Source of the DNA: CAYZEZ01 sp964477295
GTDB lineage: Bacteria > Bacteroidota > Bacteroidia > Bacteroidales > SM23-62
Assembly (NCBI GenBank): GCA_964477295.1
Contig: CAYZEZ010000048.1
Span: forward strand, 1-21,088
Length of the DNA stretch: 21,088 nucleotides
Direction of reading: 5' to 3'
Below are positions 16,169 through 21,088 of the stretch, piece after piece (the first letter of the stretch is position 1; every line of letters begins with the position of its first letter). The translations under genes and the position numbers were made by a program. The notes under the pieces were generated by a model that was not told where the DNA came from, did not search any database, and saw only the letters and a program-made list of their open reading frames with translations.

Positions 16169-18922
16169 CTACTGCTTAATAATCTTCACTGGTAAATATC
16201 CTTCCGCTTCCAGTAAATATATTCCGGAAGACAACGGGTGAAGGTCCAGTGAATGCCATACTATTTTTTCCACCTGTTTCTGTCCGGTCAAGTCGTAGAT
16301 CACAATATGAGTCGGGTACCTGAAACTAAAATAGACTTTATCGGCAACCGGGTTCGGATAGAAGGGAAGCTTCTCTTTCAGGGTTGTATTAATAATATAT
16401 ACTGGCTGATTAACAGCGATATCCATCACCATCCAGCCCAGCTTATCCTCCTTCATTGCCGTTATTGTTCCGGATAATTCACGCTGCTTGAGAATGGTAA
16501 ACTCATGGTCCCCGGATGTATAATACCTCAGGGTGGATGCAAAGGCATCGGCCGATGTCAGCATGCTTGCAAACAATAATGGTTTGGAATAAGAGGTATC
16601 GTATTTCAGTACTGCCGGGGAAGAGGAGATCCCTTCCTCTCCATCCCCTGTCTGACCTATTGTGATGCGATAATTACCGATGAAACCTTTGCCGGGTTCG
16701 ACTGCCAGGTAGTTAACGGTTTCATCCAGTATCGAGGAGGCCGGTATGTCTTCTTCGCACCGGAGGCACAGCTCAAATCCGGTTTTTGTTACATCCCTGA
16801 TCGCTGGCATGGTGGGGAAGAAAGTATTGTTGGATACCTGTGTGCAGAAGATAACCGGCAGGCTATCAAAAGGCTGATCAAAAACAACAGGTATCCAATC
16901 ACCTGAAACCTGCAGGACCTCACCGGCCAAACCCTGAAGCCCGCCAAAATCGTGTATCCCTGCAGGCAGGGCGGCAATGGCAATGGCATCAGACTTGGTT
17001 AGCGTTGGATTGTTTAAATAGTTCCATGTATCCAGCTGAAATTTAAATGAAGTTTTGGTTATTGCGTTTATACGGTGTGTGAAGGCAAGCAGGTTATTGA
17101 AAGTTGGTATCCCTGAGATTACCAGTGGTTTTTCGCTAAGCTCTTCAGAAAACAGGCAGACATTCCAATCTGTATTGTCAACCGGCAGAGAACCGATCTG
17201 GATGGACCCATTGCCCTGTGATTGGTAATAGGACACTTCATTCGAGGGAATAAAGTCACCGTATACGGTCTTCAGGCTTACCCTGTAGATGATCCTTCCG
17301 CTGTTACTGCTGTCGAGATCATCAGTAAAATTCAGTATGGATCCATCATCCGTTTCAAATATGGTTACATAGTCGCTGTTGCTTACCTTCTTCTCAAGCC
17401 TGTAGCCTGCTGAAAGACCTGAATTGTTTTCGTCCCAGTTCAGGCTGATTTTATTGGACAGGGTCAGGTACCGGTAATTCAGCTGGGGTGCATTGTATAC
17501 CCATTTTGGAGGGATTACTTCATTTATCCTGTTAAATGCAATCCTGGATTTATTTGATGCATAATATTCGCCGGCCGGTGTAAGGGATCCGTCAAGTACC
17601 ATGGCCCTTTTATCCTCGACCCAGTTATAAATGGAATAACGCTCCACAAAATGAGCTGTATCCAGCACCTGCAGAATAGCTGTGATGTCGTTCAACTGTT
17701 TTTCCTGCTGGGCAGTCCAGTCTGATGGCCACCATTCGCTGGTCCAGTTTGCCCCGTTGTTCCATTCGGTAATCCAGATCGGGCGGCCCGTGCGTTCATG
17801 GATATATTTCAGGTCGTTGTACCATTGCTGGGGACTTTTAACCCAGTATGCATGGACGGCCACAAAATCTACCCGGTAGTTTAATTCATCACACCTGTCG
17901 ATAAATTCAAAAAGCGACCAGCTATTAAAAGCATCGGATGTAACGGGTGATCCGATCCTTAAACCGGACTTCATGAATTCGGGCCAGGCAGCAAGTGCCT
18001 GTTCCATGGTCATGTCTGACTGGTCCGGCCTGTCGGGTTCGTTGAATCCCAGCAATTGTGAAACGCCTGTTTTGTTATTTATTTGTGACCAGCCGGGCCA
18101 GCCTGAATTTTGTTTGATCACTGCATATTCAATGTTATTTGTTGTTGAACCGTTTGCACTCCAGTCATAATTCCATGTACAATTGGTTAACCCGGCTTCC
18201 CATTGACCGCCTGCCCAGCCTTTTTTTGTCACCCAGTTGTGTTTGAAAATCCTGATAAAAGATACGGTACCGTATAGCTCAACGGGCATGCTTCTGAAGA
18301 GGATATCTTCTTCATCTGCAATAAATACCCGGCTATAGCCTGATCCGTCAGCACTGCTGGCAAAGGTGGCCATATAGCCCCTCTTCAGCTTAAAAGACCT
18401 TATTGCATTGTTAAAGGTACCAAGATCATCATGATACGTGCTGATGTCTAATTTCATTGAATCCCCGGTAAATTCATCACCCGTGAAAACAGTCAGAGGA
18501 TTGTATTCGGCCGGGTGGGGCATAAGAACAGTTCCATGGGCATAAATGGCCATGCGGCCATTGCTTCCGTCAATAAATGCATTCCCGTTAACCAACACGT
18601 ATTGCAAGTAGTTGGCTGAAACATCGGAAGGCCTGATATTGTCGAAAAACAGCCAGGCATCCTCATGGTTCAGCGATACCGTACTGTTGATCATTGCATT
18701 CTCACTGTTTGTAATGTGCAATTCAACCGGTGCCGGGAGGACCCTCTGCTGGTCCTGCAAATAAGCAATCGATTCCTTCTCAATGGCCAGTGAAGGGATG
18801 GTATTTACCATTAAAGTTAACACCATAATCATTCCTGAATAAAAACCGGTCCGGTTCAAACGGGTGTACTTTGTCTTCACGAGGTCACTTTTTGTATTTA
18901 TTCGCATTATCCATGTCTTCAA
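16169..18922 (-). CDS. T9SS-secreted GH128-type glycoside hydrolase (predicted endo-beta-1,3-glucanase)
   Basis: This 917-residue multidomain enzyme should be exported by Sec and then by the type IX system. A signal region ends near PSLA (46). Residues about 143-210 resemble a beta-gamma-crystallin-like module (TVFTGDEFTGDS, RSFKLKRGYMATF). The catalytic domain (about 230-460) matches the GH128 (Glyco_hydro_cc) fold: LLGFNEPDRPDQSDMT with candidate acid/base Glu295, VDFVAVHAYW (352-360), and PIWITEWNNG with candidate nucleophile Glu386. A fibronectin III-like domain follows (about 473-565). Then come two or three copies of a beta module (about 574-840), seen in LPVIFCTQV...VTKTGFELCL...ETVNYLAVEPG, resembling H-type-lectin-like units. 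A T9SS type A sorting domain closes it (853-917, FYPNPVADKVYF...GIYLLEA). GH128 enzymes known so far cut beta-1,3-glucans. The first ATG overlaps the upstream gene by 38 bases; GTG at 18880, just past that gene's stop, gives a tidier signal peptide and may be the real start. Confidence 0.87.
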   Translation of the reverse strand: MKTWIMRINTKSDLVKTKYTRLNRTGFYSGMIMVLTLMVNTIPSLAIEKESIAYLQDQQRVLPAPVELHITNSENAMINSTVSLNHEDAWLFFDNIRPSDVSANYLQYVLVNGNAFIDGSNGRMAIYAHGTVLMPHPAEYNPLTVFTGDEFTGDSMKLDISTYHDDLGTFNNAIRSFKLKRGYMATFASSADGSGYSRVFIADEEDILFRSMPVELYGTVSFIRIFKHNWVTKKGWAGGQWEAGLTNCTWNYDWSANGSTTNNIEYAVIKQNSGWPGWSQINNKTGVSQLLGFNEPDRPDQSDMTMEQALAAWPEFMKSGLRIGSPVTSDAFNSWSLFEFIDRCDELNYRVDFVAVHAYWVKSPQQWYNDLKYIHERTGRPIWITEWNNGANWTSEWWPSDWTAQQEKQLNDITAILQVLDTAHFVERYSIYNWVEDKRAMVLDGSLTPAGEYYASNKSRIAFNRINEVIPPKWVYNAPQLNYRYLTLSNKISLNWDENNSGLSAGYRLEKKVSNSDYVTIFETDDGSILNFTDDLDSSNSGRIIYRVSLKTVYGDFIPSNEVSYYQSQGNGSIQIGSLPVDNTDWNVCLFSEELSEKPLVISGIPTFNNLLAFTHRINAITKTSFKFQLDTWNYLNNPTLTKSDAIAIAALPAGIHDFGGLQGLAGEVLQVSGDWIPVVFDQPFDSLPVIFCTQVSNNTFFPTMPAIRDVTKTGFELCLRCEEDIPASSILDETVNYLAVEPGKGFIGNYRITIGQTGDGEEGISSSPAVLKYDTSYSKPLLFASMLTSADAFASTLRYYTSGDHEFTILKQRELSGTITAMKEDKLGWMVMDIAVNQPVYIINTTLKEKLPFYPNPVADKVYFSFRYPTHIVIYDLTGQKQVEKIVWHSLDLHPLSSGIYLLEAEGYLPVKIIKQ

Positions 18923-19760
18923 GCCGCATATAGGAATTATAGATTATTGCCTTGAGGCCCGAATAGGCTTTATCCTCGTATGCTTTCAACAGGTATGGTA
19001 AGGCCTGCCGGTATATGGCCTGCGGTTTCTCAATTTTTTTCATATAGTTATAATAGTCGATCCTGTCAGGATTTGTTTTGGCCTCATACTCTTCGATTGC
19101 CTTTGTAAATAAATCCGACGCTTCATTGTAAAGTATCATGCCAATGCCCAGATTGGCTCCTGAATGATCAGGATCCAGGTCCAATACCGCCAGAAACGAG
19201 GTCCTTGCCCCCTCCGGGTCATCCAGGTTCTGTTTTGCGATGGCGTCAAAATAATAAAACCTGGCCTCCCCGGGAAACCATTCTGTAAGCAGGATTGTGG
19301 TTGATAACAATTTGTCGTATTGTTTCGTATTGAAATAATGATAGGCAAGGCTTTGGACAACAGGTACTTCAAAATCCGGAAATTCCATCCTCTTCTGAAC
19401 CAGTGCAAATTCATAGGCTGAATGGTCCTTTTCCTGTTTTGCCAGGTTAATCATTTTGTCATAAATCAATAGCCGGGGCACCCGGAGCAAAATCGCTTCT
19501 TTATAAAAACCCAGGGCATCCTTTTTTTCTCCAAGTTCTTCACTGCACAACCCGGCATATCCATAGGCAAGGGATCGGTTAACGGAGTCAACACTACCGG
19601 TGGATAATATATTCAGGTATTGTTCAAGAGCCTGTTCGTATTGCCCGTTTATAAATGCACCATAAGCACTATCCATCAGCGAATCAGGTTCCTGGGCTTC
19701 CAGGGAACAGAAATAAATAAATGAAACACTGACCAGCAGTAACAGGTCCTTCACTTTCAT
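18885..19760 (-). CDS. Secreted tetratricopeptide-repeat (TPR) protein
   Basis: This 291-residue protein has a signal peptide (hydrophobic 5-17, likely cleavage near SLEA-Q, residue 22). The rest is almost wholly helical repeat. TPR units are visible at about 32-52 (AYGAFINGQYEQALEQYLNIL), 65-90 (AYGYAGLCSEELGEKKDALGFYKEAI), 137-165, 168-199 (EGARTSFLAVLDLDPDHSGANLGIG) and a looser set from 203 to the C-terminus (YEAKTN, QALPYLLKAYEDKAY). TPRs make protein-protein contacts, so it probably acts as a periplasmic or outer-membrane-associated scaffold. No enzymatic motif is present. It heads block A and overlaps the hydrolase frame by 38 bases, so the two are likely co-translated. A role in assembly or export of the T9SS hydrolase is possible but only inferred from position. 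It is unusual for the TPR protein rather than the enzyme to come first. Confidence 0.85.
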   Translation of the reverse strand: MKVKDLLLLVSVSFIYFCSLEAQEPDSLMDSAYGAFINGQYEQALEQYLNILSTGSVDSVNRSLAYGYAGLCSEELGEKKDALGFYKEAILLRVPRLLIYDKMINLAKQEKDHSAYEFALVQKRMEFPDFEVPVVQSLAYHYFNTKQYDKLLSTTILLTEWFPGEARFYYFDAIAKQNLDDPEGARTSFLAVLDLDPDHSGANLGIGMILYNEASDLFTKAIEEYEAKTNPDRIDYYNYMKKIEKPQAIYRQALPYLLKAYEDKAYSGLKAIIYNSYMRLEDMDNANKYKK

Positions 19761-19801
19761 TGTAGTACATTTTTAATATTCACCTATTGAAAGTCGTGAT
19801 T

Positions 19802-19809
19802 CAAATGTA
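19802..19809 (-). promoter_or_regulatory. Candidate -7 box for the TPR-hydrolase genes
   Basis: TACATTTG on the minus strand (19809-19802) matches the Bacteroidota -7 consensus TAnnTTTG exactly and sits 42 bases upstream of the ATG at 19760. No convincing TTTG -33 box is found at 17-23 bases; the nearest TTG-like triplet (in TTATTGG) is too close. The call rests on one box. Confidence 0.4.
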
Positions 19810-19889
19810 AATGATTTGTTAACCAATAAGTATTATAAATTTAAGTTTTAATGCAAGATTTTCATCGTTAAGCCGGCATTATTAAGAGG

Positions 19890-19907
19890 GACTTATCATC
19901 TTAAGTC
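19890..19907. repeat. Perfect inverted repeat GACTTA / TAAGTC
   Basis: Six-base arms flank a six-base loop in the divergent intergenic region. There is no T-run after it on either strand, so it does not read as an intrinsic terminator. It could be an operator half-site pair or chance. Confidence 0.3.
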
Positions 19908-19964
19908 TGAAGTTCCAGGCCCCCGTCAGGATAGAATACTCCTTTTTGTGAAAAATATGGTGAT

Positions 19965-19992
19965 TTCAGGAATAGCTTCAGGATATCTTCAG
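19965..19992. repeat. Three phased TTCAG direct repeats
   Basis: TTCAG recurs at 19965, 19977 and 19988, the first two followed by GA. The 12- and 11-base spacing is close to one helical turn, so a protein array could bind one face of the DNA between the divergent genes. Short motifs in AT-rich DNA make chance a real alternative. Confidence 0.25.
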
Positions 19993-20142
19993 ATCAATAA
20001 ATCATTAATTGCTGATCCTCAGAATTAATATAAATAATTGTCGATTTTGTTTGGTATATTTTGATTTTCAATTGATAATTTTATTGTTTTATTTAAACCA
20101 TGCATGAATAATGATAGTATTAACCTTTAAAATATTTTAAAT

Positions 20143-21088
20143 ATGAACAGAAAAAATTTACTCATTTTATGGTCCATGCTTCTTTTTATCGGAGTATTCA
20201 GTTTCTCAGGCTTAATTGCTCAGGATATTGATACCACCGATACGTTTGAGCCTGCATTGACTGACGTTCATATGGTTTATGCAGAAGTGGTATATCACGA
20301 TGGTGATGGTGATGGAGTATTCAATACGGGTTTTGCCATATCAGGAAGAGAAATAGTTGCATTTGGCGATTATTGTGGGAATATTGCGTTTTATGCAACC
20401 GGATTGCAGGTAAGAAACGGCGGCAGTTTCGTGAATACTAACGTTATTGTCCCTGTTCCGGAAGAGGTGATGAAATTGTGGATCACGATTGACGTGCCCG
20501 GTAAAACATACAGGGCCTATGCCCAGACGGAAGCAATGGACGCGCCCCTGATAATCTTCGAGGGGGATGCTGCATTCAGGAATACTGAGGATTCTGAAAT
20601 TAACCGCTGGTCAGCATTCAGTTATGATGAATGGGATGATTACCTTACGGTTGATTCAATTGCGCTTACATCGAATTCTGATCCGACATTGAGCAGCCTG
20701 ACCACAAGTGTAGGCACCCTGGATCCGGCATTTAATTCTGAAACAGTTGATTATGAATTACTTGTTCCTTTTGGTACCACATCACTGCAACTGGCAGCCG
20801 TGACCAACGGCCCGGGAGCTATGGTGAATATGTACGATGGACTGGGAAACCCATTTACGGGCGGTATGATCACATTCCCCGCTGAAGGAGTGGATGTTGA
20901 AATCCTTGTAACAGCATATGATGGTTCGGAAATATCCTATTATGTTGCCATTTATGTGGAGGCCGGGGATGCAGATGCCAGGCTTCGCAACATTGAACTG
21001 TCGGTGGGTGCCCTGGATCCTTTATTTAACGCAGACTCAACAGTATATACAGCCTGGGTACCTAACGGGACCGCTTCAGTGGATGTTA
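20143..21088 (+). CDS. Secreted protein with jelly-roll-like N-terminus and cadherin-like beta-sandwich repeats, C-terminus beyond window
   Basis: The frame opens at ATG 20143 and is open to the last base (315 codons). A signal peptide is clear (hydrophobic 6-25, cleavage near GLIA-Q, residue 27). Residues about 42-172 look like a beta jelly-roll. They contain HDGDGDGVFNTGFAISG (52-68), with alternating Asp as in calcium-binding loops, and KLWITIDVPGKTYRAYAQ...EGDAAFRN (111-147), a pattern I associate with sugar-binding or sialidase-like side domains of secreted hydrolases. Then follow cadherin-like beta-sandwich units (PF12733 type): LSSLTTSVGTLDPAFNSETVDYELLV (183-208) and LRNIELSVGALDPLFNADSTVYTAWV (281-306, cut by the edge), a period of 98 residues. 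Such repeats typify large surface or T9SS-secreted proteins, so the missing C-terminus may carry a sorting domain. It is divergent from the hydrolase block and may share its control region. Function is unknown. Confidence 0.85.
   Translation, partial: MNRKNLLILWSMLLFIGVFSFSGLIAQDIDTTDTFEPALTDVHMVYAEVVYHDGDGDGVFNTGFAISGREIVAFGDYCGNIAFYATGLQVRNGGSFVNTNVIVPVPEEVMKLWITIDVPGKTYRAYAQTEAMDAPLIIFEGDAAFRNTEDSEINRWSAFSYDEWDDYLTVDSIALTSNSDPTLSSLTTSVGTLDPAFNSETVDYELLVPFGTTSLQLAAVTNGPGAMVNMYDGLGNPFTGGMITFPAEGVDVEILVTAYDGSEISYYVAIYVEAGDADARLRNIELSVGALDPLFNADSTVYTAWVPNGTASVDV

Larger units (their letters stand above)
19761..20142. other. Divergent AT-rich intergenic region between the TPR gene and the plus-strand gene
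   Basis: This 382-base gap separates the leftward block from the rightward gene and must carry control signals for both. Seen in it: a -7-like box for the leftward genes, a perfect six-base inverted repeat GACTTA/TAAGTC (19890-19907), and three TTCAG copies spaced 12 and 11 bases apart (19965-19992). For the rightward gene the best promoter guess is TTTG at 20050-20053 with TAATTTTA at 20076-20083 (22-base spacer, one mismatch), which is weak. No ORF with a signal peptide or coding-like composition was seen in it. Confidence 0.55.

Noticed and set aside
20055..20063. TATATTTTG as the -7 box for the plus-strand gene
   Set aside because: It has three bases, not two, between TA and TTTG, and no -33 box at proper spacing; not good enough to call.
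1..21088. tRNA, rRNA, CRISPR arrays, insertion sequences, toxin-antitoxin or phage genes
   Set aside because: No cloverleaf-like sequence, regular spaced repeats, transposase or integrase motifs were seen on either strand.

Overview
The window looks like chromosomal DNA of a free-living, polysaccharide-degrading member of the Bacteroidota. The evidence is two SusC/SusD outer-membrane pairs, lipoproteins with acidic residues after the lipid-anchored cysteine, a C-terminal type IX secretion (T9SS) sorting domain, and promoter-like TAnnTTTG boxes. Gene style resembles Marinilabiliales/Prolixibacteraceae-type bacteria, but that placement is an impression, not something the sequence proves. No RNA genes, insertion sequences, CRISPR arrays or transposases were seen.

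Layout. Everything from 19760 down to position 1 is on the minus strand, in two tightly packed blocks. Block A (19760 to 16169) holds a secreted tetratricopeptide protein and a large T9SS-secreted glycoside hydrolase with a GH128-type catalytic domain (predicted endo-beta-1,3-glucanase) plus accessory beta modules. After 181 bases containing a good Bacteroidota-type promoter comes block B (15987 to 1). In transcription order it contains a four-domain fasciclin (FAS1) lipoprotein, SusC-like receptor, SusD-like lipoprotein, two FAS1 lipoproteins each with an extra C-terminal beta domain, a second and divergent SusC, a second SusD, and the start of an unrecognised exported protein cut by the window edge. 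Gene gaps in block B run from an 8-base overlap to at most about 40 bases, so it reads as one operon. On the plus strand, after a 382-base AT-rich divergent region, a secreted protein with a jelly-roll-like N-terminus and cadherin-like beta-sandwich repeats starts at 20143 and runs off the end.

How it may work together (inference). The hydrolase could cut a beta-1,3-glucan outside the cell. The two SusCD complexes could import the released ligands, and the FAS1 lipoproteins, sitting where surface glycan-binding proteins usually lie, could be ligand-capture or adhesion partners. The notable feature is the FAS1-SusC-SusD module, present twice with about eight predicted FAS1 domains in three lipoproteins. 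No SARP, hybrid two-component, SusR or ECF sigma/anti-sigma regulator is visible, and neither SusC has room for an N-terminal STN signalling domain, so any regulator lies outside the window.
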